The translations under genes and the position numbers were made by a program. A stretch of DNA of 64,000 nt. Source: Roseimaritima sediminicola (GTDB lineage: Bacteria; Planctomycetota; Planctomycetia; Pirellulales; Pirellulaceae). The DNA is taken from the NCBI RefSeq assembly GCF_009618275.1, contig NZ_WIAD01000011.1, positions 1-64,000 of the forward strand. Reading direction: 5' to 3'. Position 1 is the first letter of the stretch. Each line of letters opens with the position of its first letter. Shown in pieces: positions 10,201 through 19,386 of this stretch. Under the pieces are notes generated by a model. The model was not told the DNA's origin, made no database searches, and saw nothing but the letters and a program-made list of their open reading frames with translations.

Positions 10201-12059
10201 TGACAATTGAAAATGCGCCTCCGTCCGCGGCGATCCAAGGCCCTATCAGCGCGCTCGTCAACCAGAACGTCACGATTGACGTATCGGCTTGGGATGTCTT
10301 CGAAGCGGATCGTGCCAACGGGTTCGAGTACCAGATCGATTGGGGAGATCAATTTGCATCAACGATTGCCCCAACTGCTGAGAACGGACTTGGTGAATCG
10401 ATTTCGCACGTCTATGAGACGGCGGGTTCCTATTCCGTCCGCGTCCGTGCGATCGACAAAGATGGCGGAGTCGGAAGCTGGGCGACGATCGATCCTCCGT
10501 TGCGGGTCGAGGCGGTCACCGCCGCAAACCTGCAGCAGGTGGTGAATGATTTGGATGCAACGGGCGGAGATCAGCTTTGGTTCGAAGCCGCTGATGACGC
10601 AGAAGCTGACGAACTGCTCTCGGCGATCAATAATCTTGCCGCGCAATCGCAACCCGTTACTCTGGAAATCGATCTAGGCGCAGAGTCCTACTCCGGCCTA
10701 GAAGCTTCGCCTCCGGAAGGCGTGACTTTGGTGCTGAACGGCAACGGAGAGACGACTGTCATTGTCGGTGCCTCGCCAGCGCTTACCATTTCCGGTGGCA
10801 ATGTGCTTGTTTCCGGAATGCAGATTCACAATGCAGTCGACGCGTCTTCGGCAACCGATGCTCCCACGATTCTGGTTACCGGCGGACAGCTTACGCTGCG
10901 GTCGTCGACGGTGACGGAATCCATTGCGTACGACCAGGCTGCGATCGAGATTCGCGGAGGCACCGTCGATCTCGGCACCAGCGATCAGGCCGGCAAGAAT
11001 CGCCTTCTCGTCAGCGCCGCGGGGGATGCGATTCGCAGCTATGGCACCAGCAACATCTCGGCCGTTGGCAACGAATTTCATGTCGACTCGACGTCCCTTA
11101 GCTCGCCTTTCGCGATTGAAGACCTGATCGTTCATGCCCTGGATCGGTCGGGACTAGGCTTGGTCACCTATCTGCCAGGAGCAGTCTACGTGACTCCTTC
11201 TAGCGGGAGTATCCAGCGGGCAGTTGACGCCGTTGAAGAGGGCAGCCGCATTCACGTTAGCGGCTCCGATTATGGAGATTACCAAGTCGCTGGGAAACGT
11301 CTCTCAATCGACTTCCTGGATGGCCCGACCTTGGTACACGCTTTTGACTCCCTTCAGCCGGATGGGACGAGCCTTCGCGTCCTGGGAACTGCGATGGACA
11401 ACCAAATTCGTTTCCGGTCCCGCTCCGGTCGTGGCCCCATCGCCGTCTTTGTCGATGACCTGCCGACGGGGACCTTCGAACCGACCGAGCGGTTGATTGC
11501 CTGGGGTGAGGGCGGAGACGATCACATTGCGGCTGAGGCGTCGATCAACCTGCCAGTTTGGTTTGATGGAGGGGATGGAGACGATCGACTCCAGGGCGCT
11601 GCGGCGGGCGACCTGCTTCTAGGCGGCGACGGTGACGATCAATTGCTCGGCGGCCGAGACCGAGACGTGCTGGTCGGAGGTACTGGCGCAGATCACTTAC
11701 TGGGACAGGCCGGCGACGATCTTTTGATCGCCGGAGCCTTCAAGTCGGCTTGGCGCGACGACGCCTTTGCTGCAGTAATGGCGGAATGGCAATCCTCTCG
11801 CGATTACCAGACTCGGATCGCCAATCTTCGCGGCGACACATCGGATCCCAACTACGGCGATGGTGTCAATGGGAGCCATGTGCTGACGGTAGACGATTCC
11901 GAATCCGCTTTCACCGATGACGGCTCCAAAGACCGGATCACCGGAGCCGCGGGATTGGACTGGTACTTCGCTAACTTGAGCCGCGGCACCGCTGCAGACC
12001 AGCTCTCGGGGCTGAACCGTCAAGAACTGACAAGCGATTTGAGCGGTGCTGAGAACTGA
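7260..12059 (+). CDS. Giant secreted V8/trypsin-like serine protease with CARDB, PPC, SdrB, PKD and RTX modules
   Basis: About 1599 residues. ATG 7260 is chosen because TAGGGAG precedes it; residue numbers here count from an in-frame GTG at 7239. A basic N-terminus leads into LHGAEPLEERALLAAV, the planctomycete LExR.LLA-type export signature. Protease residues: TAGHC (His208), DHDWAL (Asp258) and GGQSGSPLW (Ser338). Then follow a CARDB-like domain (about 395-515), two PPC-type repeats (DVDLYRFEA and DVDLFRFEA), an SdrB-like module (GVQWHDLDGDGERD), two PKD-like domains (about 905-1090), a beta-helix-like region, and RTX-like calcium-binding repeats (GGDGDDQLLGG) near 1440-1490. The C-terminus (AEWQSSRDYQTRIANLRG ... 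GLDWYFANL) is one I recall from other planctomycete surface proteins. Probably a cell-surface or exported protease. Confidence 0.87.
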   Translation: MRPPRFNRMMPSFAWTRKSKRSSSKRKRFTFRLLHGAEPLEERALLAAVIGYDPVTAEAVTLDTVVVSGGANDYPEDRAAVDGQKPLFPVDLSEFVGDSDASPEAIPEQELDGSENNSQPEGSTSSFPGNSVEQVLVADSVSYSKNDPRFGIHGKDDRIRVTSTTSYPWRALGHLEFRLSSGWKTCSGAMVSPYHFLTAGHCVHNRNDGGWASQMRIYLGQNNDYRPYGEVDWTYVRSYTGWTRDQDFDHDWALVTLDRNIGNYTGWYGYEWRSGNSAYNGMNLNSAGYPRYAHGRDTKADELYRVFGPTDYATTNRIYYDGTLDTTGGQSGSPLWRYVSSIGERYINGVVSTAGYPYNASARINQDKFDRLRSWISADNNTRRPTDRADLVDHDQWFNTSHASISDTRLRAWDDLSISTRIRNNGTSSSGNFDVRFYARNIFTNRVYTIGTRSSGSIGALSSSTVTWSGTLPSSIPSGSYEVYWSIDSGNKVREFNESNNYHSYRLNLYVETSPADIGNTLLAAKPIGIDINGGSDSLDARIGDTYLLGKDVDLYRFEAARGASLTAQTSLPYGGNSMDTVLRLFDSDGMPLALDDNSGSGSYSRLTYTFNATGTYYLGVSGDSNRYYDPFVSGSGRNGSRGDYDIAVAVSAPSDSGDTALSATHTNIGPGSGSYTASQLIGNGSNGNNDVDLFRFEADAGGTLIASTRLPSGATPIDTYLRLFDSSGQELMADDDGGSEGYSNLNYTFLTGGIYYLGVSSSENRNYNVFRSLTARAGAKGDYAVALDLKAPSAVRGVQWHDLDGDGERDASEPGLGGWEVLLDGAGLPDGPRSATTASDGSYDIGNLPPGVYQVTVPVPANWQATAPAGSSHTVEVGRAEVATDISFGAFQLPVADANGPYVVEEAGEVVLSSVGSTDPDGSIVDYEWDFSYDGVTFDVDASGAAPTFSAATIDGPATRTVALRVRDTQGGTTIDATAVTIENAPPSAAIQGPISALVNQNVTIDVSAWDVFEADRANGFEYQIDWGDQFASTIAPTAENGLGESISHVYETAGSYSVRVRAIDKDGGVGSWATIDPPLRVEAVTAANLQQVVNDLDATGGDQLWFEAADDAEADELLSAINNLAAQSQPVTLEIDLGAESYSGLEASPPEGVTLVLNGNGETTVIVGASPALTISGGNVLVSGMQIHNAVDASSATDAPTILVTGGQLTLRSSTVTESIAYDQAAIEIRGGTVDLGTSDQAGKNRLLVSAAGDAIRSYGTSNISAVGNEFHVDSTSLSSPFAIEDLIVHALDRSGLGLVTYLPGAVYVTPSSGSIQRAVDAVEEGSRIHVSGSDYGDYQVAGKRLSIDFLDGPTLVHAFDSLQPDGTSLRVLGTAMDNQIRFRSRSGRGPIAVFVDDLPTGTFEPTERLIAWGEGGDDHIAAEASINLPVWFDGGDGDDRLQGAAAGDLLLGGDGDDQLLGGRDRDVLVGGTGADHLLGQAGDDLLIAGAFKSAWRDDAFAAVMAEWQSSRDYQTRIANLRGDTSDPNYGDGVNGSHVLTVDDSESAFTDDGSKDRITGAAGLDWYFANLSRGTAADQLSGLNRQELTSDLSGAEN

Positions 12060-12207
12060 GCTGCATACAAAGCTCCCGACAGACGCCTCCGTTGTGATGC
12101 CTCTCTGTGTTCAAGAGCCCCTTCAAACTCCCAGTCGTGGTCATGCGGAAAGTAGTAAGCAGGCGGGAAGGAATCATTGGGGGGTAATTACATTAGCCGT
12201 TTGGGCA

Positions 12208-12879
12208 CTAGCCCACGGTTCCAGACGGTCCGCCGTGGCAAACGCATTGAAGTACCTTCACAACATCCGACGGCTCCGCACGCGCGGTGTAGTCCGCGTT
12301 GACGAAAGCACTGGCAATGGATCCATCGATGTCGACAACGAAGGTTGCCGCGAGCGGCAGGTCGAACTGACCGTCTCCGTTGTGTTCTTCGATATTGATC
12401 CCAAGGCCCTGATAGATAGGGCGCAACGGCTCCGGCAACGTAAAGACGAGCCCCACCTGACGTGCGTAGACGGCGTCGGCGTCGGTGAGAACCTCAAACT
12501 CCAAACCATTCTTCTCAGCGGTCGACAACGACGCGTCCGGGAGTTCCGGCGTGATGGCGACCAACGTCGCTCCCGCAGCCTTGATCTCCGGAAAAACCGC
12601 CTGGTAGGCGCGGAGCTCCAAATTGCAGTATGGGCACCATCCACCTCGGTAGAATGTCACGACGACAGGTCCACGTTCTCTAAGAGTTGCGAGGCTTCGC
12701 TTCTCGCCGAGATGATTAGGCAGCTCGAAGTCTGCCAGATTGTCGCCGGTTTTGGGGGCCGTAGCGACGATACGCGACTCCTGCAGTCTCTGCGTCTGAG
12801 CCCGCATCACGGCGGCGCGAACTTTGGCGACGGCCGATTCGAAAGTGAATGGGGGGGCGAGTGAAAATGTCCTGGACAT
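12208..12879 (-). CDS. Peroxiredoxin-like AhpC/TSA-family protein
   Basis: A 223-residue protein from ATG 12879. A helical N-terminus is followed by the thioredoxin-fold core GDNLADFELPN...VVVTFYRGGWCPYCNLELRAYQ. WCPYC places the reactive Cys in a CxxC setting, as in the two-cysteine peroxiredoxin-like proteins of the AhpC/TSA family. The predicted role is reduction of peroxides with a thiol donor in the cytoplasm. It lies 109 bp downstream of an AhpD-like gene on the same strand, so the two probably form one antioxidant operon facing away from a sigma-54 activator. Confidence 0.85.
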   Translation of the reverse strand: MSRTFSLAPPFTFESAVAKVRAAVMRAQTQRLQESRIVATAPKTGDNLADFELPNHLGEKRSLATLRERGPVVVTFYRGGWCPYCNLELRAYQAVFPEIKAAGATLVAITPELPDASLSTAEKNGLEFEVLTDADAVYARQVGLVFTLPEPLRPIYQGLGINIEEHNGDGQFDLPLAATFVVDIDGSIASAFVNADYTARAEPSDVVKVLQCVCHGGPSGTVG

Positions 12880-12988
12880 GACTGCTCTTGTGGGGTCGTG
12901 GAATTGCGGAAGGATTGCTGGGGAGCGATGACTTTCCAATAGCCACCGCCCGCAGCGGCGCGCGGACGGTGGCTTCAGACTTCAATGC

Positions 12989-13540
12989 TTAAGCGACGCG
13001 GCAAGCCAAGGGATCGGCTTTGGGAAAGTCGATATCCGGATCGGCAACGTGATTGAAGTAGTTGGTGAAGAGGTTCAAGGCGACGTTCGCTACCACTTCG
13101 GCGATCTCTCCTTCGGTGAAGCCATGGCCGCGCAGCTCTTGCAAATCATCGCCGCTGACATGACCACGCTCGTCGACCAACTTACGTGCGAACCGAATGA
13201 GGGCGTCGCTCTTGGCATCCACTGCGGAACCGTGACGAGCGTCGCGGATCTGGTCGGCGTCCAGCCCTGCCATCTGGCCGAGCGCCGAGTGTGCGGCTAA
13301 GCAATAGTCGCACCGGTTCGCTTCGCCGACCGTCAAGGCAATCAGTTCACGCTGTTGGTTCGACAACGTTCCGCTGGCCAGCCCCCCGCTGAACTGCAGA
13401 TACGCACCCAGCACGGCGGGCGAATTGCCGATCGCCCGCATCATATTGGGGACCATGCCGAGCTTACTTTTGACCGCAGCGAACAGTTCGGCGGACTTGC
13501 CCTGGGCGTTTTCAGGCGAGATTGGATGAATTCGTGACAT
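12989..13540 (-). CDS. Carboxymuconolactone decarboxylase / AhpD-like peroxidase
   Basis: A 183-residue protein from ATG 13540, with TGGAG about 10 nt upstream; an in-frame ATG at 13555 is less likely. EANRCDYCLAAHSALG is the CxxC...H redox motif of the CMD/AhpD family. In that family the two Cys and a His carry out peroxide reduction or act with AhpC-type partners. NMMRAIGNSPAVLGAYLQF is the usual N-terminal helix. It is first in a probable two-gene operon with the peroxiredoxin-like gene and is divergent from the activator at 13783. Confidence 0.87.
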   Translation of the reverse strand: MSRIHPISPENAQGKSAELFAAVKSKLGMVPNMMRAIGNSPAVLGAYLQFSGGLASGTLSNQQRELIALTVGEANRCDYCLAAHSALGQMAGLDADQIRDARHGSAVDAKSDALIRFARKLVDERGHVSGDDLQELRGHGFTEGEIAEVVANVALNLFTNYFNHVADPDIDFPKADPLACRVA

Positions 13541-13625
13541 GACGTGGGGCTCCACTTAAACAAGGTTTCGGGACCGAAATACGGTACGCTCTGGCTCAAC
13601 GTGAGTCAGAACGCCATTCCGCTTA

Positions 13626-13641
13626 CTCATCTTTCGTGCCA
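13626..13641 (-). promoter_or_regulatory. Possible sigma-54 (-24/-12) promoter of the AhpD-like/peroxiredoxin operon
   Basis: On the minus strand the sequence reads TGGCACG-N4-ATGAG. The -24 half is a perfect match to the sigma-54 consensus TGGCACG-N4-TTGC, but the -12 half has GA in place of GC at the right spacing. It lies about 85 bp upstream of the AhpD-like ATG and is divergent from a sigma-54 activator gene. The -12 mismatch keeps confidence low. Confidence 0.4.
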
Positions 13642-13718
13642 AACCTTTCGAGAAAACCATAAGTCGTGTAACAACAATGACTTACGAAACACAAGCGACC
13701 CGCTGGCTTCGCCACAAC

Positions 13719-13759
13719 ATTTCGTGTAAAGTCGAAATCTCGTGGGAATTCCACGAAAT
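13719..13759. promoter_or_regulatory. Inverted repeats, candidate activator-binding (enhancer) sites
   Basis: Two nested inverted repeats sit here: ATTTCGTG (13719-13726) paired with CACGAAAT (13752-13759), and CGTGG-GAATT-CCACG (13741-13755). They lie about 80-135 bp upstream of the possible sigma-54 promoter and just before the activator's own ATG, where upstream activator sites are usually found. Binding by the product of the 13783 gene is inferred. Confidence 0.45.
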
Positions 13760-13782
13760 TCCGTTGCTCCGGAGACCGTGGG

Positions 13783-15408
13783 ATGAGCCTTCCGAGACAT
13801 GCGATTTTCGGCGATCCGACCAAGATTCTGCTGGCCATCTCCGGGAAGCATCACTTGCCGGAGCTGCTCCCCTTGGCCGTTCGGCTATTGGCGCCCGACG
13901 CGCAGGTTGCATTGGCCAGGATTTGGCTGGTGCGTCCGCCGCTGGAAGGCGATTGTGCGAGCTGCCTAAAGGCTGATGAGTGCCATGATCGGCAGCGGTG
14001 CCTGCATCTTGTCGCCAGCTACGGGCACGCCAGCCTTGGCCAAGATCGAAGCCAGGATCGACATTGGGAACGAACGACCGGAGACTTCCGTCGGATGCCA
14101 ATGGCTGTTCGCAAGATTGGTCACATTGCCGCGTCGGGAGAGACGGTTCAAATCGATGATGTCTCCACCGACTCGCAGTGGATCGTACGACCGGCGTGGG
14201 TACGTGACGAAGCAATCCAATCCTTTTTTGGCTTGCCGCTCCGCTATCGCAACGAGACGCTCGGCGTTTTAGCACTCTTTTCTCGCGAGCCGCTGAATGT
14301 TTCCTCTCGCGATTGGCTGCGGATGATTGCTGACCATTTGGCCGCCGCGATCGCGAATGCTCGAGCGGTCGATGAGATTGAGTTGCTGAAATCGCGGCTC
14401 GAACAAGAGAACGAGTATTTGCGTGAAGAGGTCGAAGTCGCGTCGTTCGGCGAATTGGTTGGCAACAGTCCGGCGTTGCAGACGATCAGTCAGCAGATTG
14501 ACCTGGTGGCTCCTACGGAATCTTCGGTGCTGATTCTTGGCGAAAGTGGGACTGGGAAAGAGCTGATCGCTCGCGAATTGCATCGCCGCAGCAGCCGTGC
14601 GGAGCGGCCGTTGATCAAAGTCAATTGTGCGGCGGTTCCACGCGAGTTGTATGAGAGCGAATTCTTTGGGCACTCCAAGGGATCGTTCACCGGAGCGTTG
14701 CGTGATCGTGCCGGTCGGTTCGAGCTGGCTGATGGGGGCACGCTGTTCCTTGATGAGATTGGAGAGATTCCGTTTGATCTTCAAGCAAAGCTATTGCGAG
14801 TTTTGCAGGAAGGGGAACTGGAACGGATCGGTGAAGAACAAACGCGGCGTTTGGACGTGAGGATTATTGCTGCAACCAATCGCAATCTTCGCCAGGAGTC
14901 TGCCGAGGGACGGTTTCGACAAGATCTGTTCTACAGGCTCAGTGTCTTTCCCATCGAGCTGGCGCCGCTGCGTGAGCGGGTCCAGGATATTCCGTTACTG
15001 GCGGAGCATTTCTTGCAGCGATTCGCTCGTCGTCTGGGACGCAAACCGCTGAAGCTTACACTAGCGAACGTCCAGCAGTTGCAGCGATATAGCTGGCCCG
15101 GCAATGTCCGTGAGTTGCAGCATGTTCTCGAACGCGCCGTCATCATCTGCACCGATGGCAAACTGCGATTCGACCTGCCGGAAGATCCCCAAACACAGCC
15201 GCGCATGAAGGACACGCAGGCGAACGACGCCGTATCGGATCAGGTATTGACGGACCAAGAGGTGCGAAGCTTGGAACGAGAAAACACGCGCCGGGCGTTG
15301 GCTGTTTCAGGCGGGAAAGTTTACGGAGACGGTGGCGCCGCCGAATTACTTGGTATCAAACCCACCACCTTGCTGTCGAGGATGCGAGCGTTCGGAATTC
15401 AACGTTGA
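13783..15408 (+). CDS. Sigma-54-dependent activator with cysteine-rich GAF sensor region
   Basis: A 541-residue bacterial enhancer-binding protein. The N-terminal GAF-like domain (about 20-195) contains a cluster of four cysteines, C58, C61, C67 and C73 (CASC...CHDRQRC), which could bind metal or sense redox state. A helical linker follows (205-230). The AAA+ domain has GESGTGKE at 253-260 (Walker A), GSFTGA at 300-305 (the sigma-54 contact loop, Ser replacing the usual Ala) and FLDE at 322-325 (Walker B), then RQDLFYRL and WPGNVREL. The C-terminal Fis-type helix-turn-helix ends [24 protein letters not shown]. It is divergent from an AhpD-like/peroxiredoxin operon, so it most likely activates that operon in response to oxidative or nitrosative stress. 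The signal is inferred. Confidence 0.9.
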   Translation: MSLPRHAIFGDPTKILLAISGKHHLPELLPLAVRLLAPDAQVALARIWLVRPPLEGDCASCLKADECHDRQRCLHLVASYGHASLGQDRSQDRHWERTTGDFRRMPMAVRKIGHIAASGETVQIDDVSTDSQWIVRPAWVRDEAIQSFFGLPLRYRNETLGVLALFSREPLNVSSRDWLRMIADHLAAAIANARAVDEIELLKSRLEQENEYLREEVEVASFGELVGNSPALQTISQQIDLVAPTESSVLILGESGTGKELIARELHRRSSRAERPLIKVNCAAVPRELYESEFFGHSKGSFTGALRDRAGRFELADGGTLFLDEIGEIPFDLQAKLLRVLQEGELERIGEEQTRRLDVRIIAATNRNLRQESAEGRFRQDLFYRLSVFPIELAPLRERVQDIPLLAEHFLQRFARRLGRKPLKLTLANVQQLQRYSWPGNVRELQHVLERAVIICTDGKLRFDLPEDPQTQPRMKDTQANDAVSDQVLTDQEVRSLERENTRRALAVSGGKVYGDGGAAELLGIKPTTLLSRMRAFGIQR

Positions 15409-15703
15409 GCCCCCCTAGGGTCCCGTCCTATCTCGGTCTGGCATCCGAGGCTATCGACTGCTATCGGTCCGCGATTCAACGCAGTTAGCATCACATTCGC
15501 GTCGTCCAGAACGGTAGGGCCATGGCCGAGCGTGGTTTACTCCGACTGTCGTCATCGCGGGCAAAGGCGGATCGCCCCGTCGTGACCAAGAAGACGGGTT
15601 TTTATCGATGGACGCGGGTTCGTTTGAAGGGCACGCCCCCGGGTGGTATGTTGGGCACTGTCTGAAACTCACTGGCGCGTCCCTTTGTTGCTTGAGGTCA
15701 GCT
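15409..15703. other. Intergenic region with one dispersed repeat
   Basis: No gene is seen in this 295-bp stretch. Around 15433-15480 there is a copy of the dispersed CATCCGAGGCTATCGACTG-type repeat that also occurs near 52840, 53095 and, inverted, near 62140. Confidence 0.5.
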
Positions 15704-17986
15704 ATGGCTCGTCGATACGTACGAGTTCGATACGTACTGGTGTTGTTCGGCGGAATGGTTGCGGCCTGTGTCGGTTCGCTTGCCTCGGCGGCCGGACCGG
15801 AAACGCCGGCCGACCGCACGGACGAGACCTTTTTCGAAACTCGCATTCGTCCGGTGCTGGTTGAAGCCTGCGTCCAGTGCCATGGTCCCGACGTGGCCAG
15901 CGGCGAATTGCGACTCGATTCGCGGCAAGCGTTGCTCGAAGGAGGCGAGCATGGTCCGGCGATTGTCCCGGGCGACGCCGAGCAGAGTCTGTTGATCCGG
16001 GCGCTCCAGCACAACGACGCTCAGCCGGTTCAGATGCCGCCGGAAGAACCGTTGGGCGACGAGGCCATTGCCGATCTGACCGCCTGGATCGCTGCGGGCG
16101 CGAAGTGGCCCGAGGCCGAGGCCGCCGACGCGGTCGATGCGAATTCGCCGTCAACTCACTGGGCCTTTCAGCCGTTGACCAGGGCTCCGCTGCCGGAGGA
16201 TCCGACCGGCTGGGCAGAGGCTCCGATCGATCGGTTCGTCGCGGCGGCGCGTCATCAGCAAGACCTCTCGCCCAATGGCCCTGCCGACAAACACGTGCTG
16301 CTGCGGCGGGCCTACTACGATCTGATCGGGTTGCCACCGACCGCCGAACAGATCGAAGCATTCGTCGCCGACGATCGCCCCGAGGCCTTTGCGGAGGTGG
16401 TCGAGACGCTGCTTGCTTCGCCTCAGTACGGCGAGCGTTGGGGTCGTTACTGGCTGGACCTGGTCCGATACGCGGACACCGCTGGCGACAATTCGGATTA
16501 TCCGATCCCGCAGGCTTATCTCTATCGCGATTATGTGGTGGACGCGTTCAATGCCGACGTTCCGTATGACCGTTTCCTGCACGAGCAGTTGGCCGGAGAT
16601 CTGCTGGCCCGCGAAGCTTCGCCGGAGGAGTATCGGCGACTGGTCATCGCCACCGGCTTTATCGCCCAAGCCAAGCGGATGGGGACGCGCGAACTGGAAG
16701 ACATGCACATCGTGATCGAAGACACGCTGGCGACCGTCGGCCCCGCGCTGCTTGGTTTGTCCGTCCGCTGCGCACGCTGTCATGACCATAAATTCGAGCC
16801 GATCTCCCAGCGGGACTATTACGCCTTGTACGGTATCTTCGCCAGCACGCAGTACCCATTCCCGGGCGCCGAAGAAGTTCGCAAGCAGACGCATTTCGCA
16901 CCGCTTCTTCCTCCCCAGGAGGTGGCCAAGCGAAAGGAGGCCGGCGGTGCGGAACCCATCCCCATGGCGTACGCCGTTTCCGAATCAAAACCGCTCGATG
17001 CAAAGCTTCAAAAGGCGGGCAACCCACGTGACTTGGGCGAAGCGGTCCCGCGCGGCGTGCCGCGGGCGGTGGACCCCGAAGGCCTATCGATTGCCGAAGG
17101 GGCCAGCGGCCGGCTGGAATTGGCTCGGTGGCTGACCACCAAGGCCGACTTTCTGACCGCACGCGTGATGGCCAACCGCCTCTGGCAGTTTCACTTCGGC
17201 AAACCGCTTGTGGCCACTCCTTCCGATTTCGGATATCGCGGCACACCTCCGACCCATCCGCAATTGCTCGACTGGCTGGCGTCGGAATTCATTGCCTCGA
17301 AGTGGTCGATGAAAGAGATGCATCGCAGGATCATGCTTTCCAAGACCTATCAGATGTCCAGCGGGCGCAATGCGGCCGGTGACCAACAGGATACGGGCAA
17401 CCGGTGGTATTGGCGGTTCGAGCGTCGCCGGCTGGACGCCGAGGCGTTCCGCGACACGCTGCTGGCGATCGGCGGTACGCTGGACCTCGCGCGACCCGGT
17501 CCACACCCCTTCCCCGAGCCGTCCAAGTGGAAGTTCACGGCGCATCGCCAATTCAATCCGGGCAGTTATCCCTCGAACCATCGCAGCATCTATCTGATGG
17601 TCCAGCGGCTGCATGCCCATCCCTTTTTGTCCTTGTTCAACGGTGCCGATCCGAGTCTTTCCACGGCCATGCGGGACAGTTCGGCTCTGCCGCAGCAGGG
17701 GTTATTCCTGTTCAACAACGAAATGGTCCACGAGAGCGCCGCCGGCTTTGCACAGCGGTTGATCGCGGCGGAGCCGAGCGTGGAATTGCGGCTGCGTCAC
17801 GCTTTCCTGAGCCTCCTTGCTCGGCCGCCGTCGGCCGGCGAGCAGGCGCGAGCCGGCGAGTTTCTCGAGCGGTATGAGGACGTGCTGAAAGCGGAAGGGA
17901 TCGCCGCCGAGGCTCGCGAGCACGAGAGCTGGGCGGCACTGACGCGAACGCTGCTGGCGTCCAATGAATTGATGTACGTAGACTGA
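15704..17986 (+). CDS. PSCyt1-DUF1549-DUF1553 planctomycete cytochrome-like protein
   Basis: A 760-residue secreted protein. ATG 15704 is preceded by TTGAGGT and opens a signal peptide (VRYVLVLFGGMVAACVGSLASAAG). CVQCHG at residues 56-60 is the haem-binding CxxCH motif of the PSCyt1 domain. DUF1549 follows (WAFQPLTRAPLP...YGERWGRYWLDLVRYADT) and then DUF1553 (GRLELARWLTTKADFLTARVMANRLW). Such proteins are amplified in planctomycetes and occur as two-gene units with a DUF1501 protein, as here (24 bp apart). They are thought to take part in extracytoplasmic breakdown of complex carbon, but their biochemistry is not settled. Confidence 0.93.
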   Translation: MARRYVRVRYVLVLFGGMVAACVGSLASAAGPETPADRTDETFFETRIRPVLVEACVQCHGPDVASGELRLDSRQALLEGGEHGPAIVPGDAEQSLLIRALQHNDAQPVQMPPEEPLGDEAIADLTAWIAAGAKWPEAEAADAVDANSPSTHWAFQPLTRAPLPEDPTGWAEAPIDRFVAAARHQQDLSPNGPADKHVLLRRAYYDLIGLPPTAEQIEAFVADDRPEAFAEVVETLLASPQYGERWGRYWLDLVRYADTAGDNSDYPIPQAYLYRDYVVDAFNADVPYDRFLHEQLAGDLLAREASPEEYRRLVIATGFIAQAKRMGTRELEDMHIVIEDTLATVGPALLGLSVRCARCHDHKFEPISQRDYYALYGIFASTQYPFPGAEEVRKQTHFAPLLPPQEVAKRKEAGGAEPIPMAYAVSESKPLDAKLQKAGNPRDLGEAVPRGVPRAVDPEGLSIAEGASGRLELARWLTTKADFLTARVMANRLWQFHFGKPLVATPSDFGYRGTPPTHPQLLDWLASEFIASKWSMKEMHRRIMLSKTYQMSSGRNAAGDQQDTGNRWYWRFERRRLDAEAFRDTLLAIGGTLDLARPGPHPFPEPSKWKFTAHRQFNPGSYPSNHRSIYLMVQRLHAHPFLSLFNGADPSLSTAMRDSSALPQQGLFLFNNEMVHESAAGFAQRLIAAEPSVELRLRHAFLSLLARPPSAGEQARAGEFLERYEDVLKAEGIAAEAREHESWAALTRTLLASNELMYVD

Positions 17987-18009
17987 ACACGAAGACGTAT
18001 TGGTTTGCC

Positions 18010-19386
18010 ATGACACCGAATCCTCGACTGGACCGCCGCTCGTTTTTAACCAGCGCCGCGGCACTGGGCACCGCCGGAGAGCTGGCGCTGCATCGGCGAT
18101 TGACCCTGGCGGCGGAACTGGGCGGCGGGCATCCGCTGGCGCCAAAGCCGGGTCATTTTCCCGCCAGAGCCAAGCACCTGATCCTGTTCTTCTTCACCGG
18201 TGGGCTGTCGCACGTCGATACGTTCGATCACAAGCCGCAACTGAACAAAGACCACGGCAAGACGATCGGCAGTAACAAGCGGTCACTGAAGGGCACGGAC
18301 TGGAAATTCCGGCCTTATGGGGAATGCGGCAAGATGGTGTCCGAACTGTTCCCCCACGTCGGTTCGGTCGTCGACGACATTTGTTTTCTGCACACGGTGC
18401 GGGGAGACTCGGGCGGCCACTCGGCGGCGACACAGGGCATGCTGACCGGTTCGATCACGTTCCCCATGCCCAGCATCGGGGCCTGGATCAGTTACGGACT
18501 GGGCACACAAAACACCAGCCTACCGCCTTATGTCGTGCTGGCGGCCAAGGAACCTTACAACGCCTTTCTGGCCTGGGATTCCGGCTTCCTGCCCGGCTTT
18601 CACAAAGGGACGCGCTTCATTCCCGGCCCCGATTCGCTCCCCAATCTGGCCAGCCCCATTGCTTCGGTTCGTCGGCAGGACCTGGAACGCCAGATGTTAA
18701 ACGACTGGAACCAGGCTCACCTGCAGCGACATGCCGAGGCGCCCGAGCTGCGTTCTCGCATCACCAGCCTGCAAACCGCACAGGGACTGATGCAGCAAGC
18801 CCCCGAAGCGCTCGATGTCGCCCGCGAACCGCGGCATGTGCTGGATCTGTACGGTCCCGATACGGCCAACCCAGCCTCGTTCGCCGCGCAGTGCCTGGTC
18901 GCCAGACGATTGGTGGAACGCGGCGTCCGTGTGGTGCAACTGTTCGACGTCGGCTCGAACACCAATTGGGACAATCACCGCGATATGAAGCAGCATGAGA
19001 ATCTGAGCCGGAATGTCGACAGGCCGATCGCCGGGTTGCTGACGGACCTGAAACGTCGCGGCTTGCTGGACGAGACGCTGGTGGTTGGCTGTACGGAGTT
19101 TGGCCGCACGCCCTGGGAAGACCTCACCCCTCAGGGCCGCGGACATTACAACCGCAATTTCACTTGTTTTCTGGCAGGCGGAGGGGTCAAGGGTGGTTAC
19201 AGCCACGGTGTTTCCGACGAGTTCGGCGCGACGGCCGTGGAACACCCGATGCACGTGCACGACCTGCACGCCACCATCCTGCACCTGATGGGGCTCGACC
19301 ACGAGCGGCTGACCTATCGTTACTCGGGCCGCGATTTTCGCCTCACCGACGTCCACGGAAACGTCGCGACCGAGGTAATCGCCTAA
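18010..19386 (+). CDS. Tat-exported DUF1501 protein
   Basis: A 458-residue protein from ATG 18010. Residues 9-13 (RRSFL) and the following hydrophobic stretch form a twin-arginine signal, so it is exported folded. LILFFFTGGLSHVDTFDHKP is the N-terminal DUF1501 block, and TLVVGCTEFGRTPW with RGHYNRNFTCFLAGGGVKGG the C-terminal one. The family has an alkaline-phosphatase/sulfatase-like fold with metal-binding Asp and His residues. It is the usual partner of the PSCyt1-DUF1549-DUF1553 protein immediately upstream, with which it should be co-transcribed. The reaction is unknown. Confidence 0.93.
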   Translation: MTPNPRLDRRSFLTSAAALGTAGELALHRRLTLAAELGGGHPLAPKPGHFPARAKHLILFFFTGGLSHVDTFDHKPQLNKDHGKTIGSNKRSLKGTDWKFRPYGECGKMVSELFPHVGSVVDDICFLHTVRGDSGGHSAATQGMLTGSITFPMPSIGAWISYGLGTQNTSLPPYVVLAAKEPYNAFLAWDSGFLPGFHKGTRFIPGPDSLPNLASPIASVRRQDLERQMLNDWNQAHLQRHAEAPELRSRITSLQTAQGLMQQAPEALDVAREPRHVLDLYGPDTANPASFAAQCLVARRLVERGVRVVQLFDVGSNTNWDNHRDMKQHENLSRNVDRPIAGLLTDLKRRGLLDETLVVGCTEFGRTPWEDLTPQGRGHYNRNFTCFLAGGGVKGGYSHGVSDEFGATAVEHPMHVHDLHATILHLMGLDHERLTYRYSGRDFRLTDVHGNVATEVIA

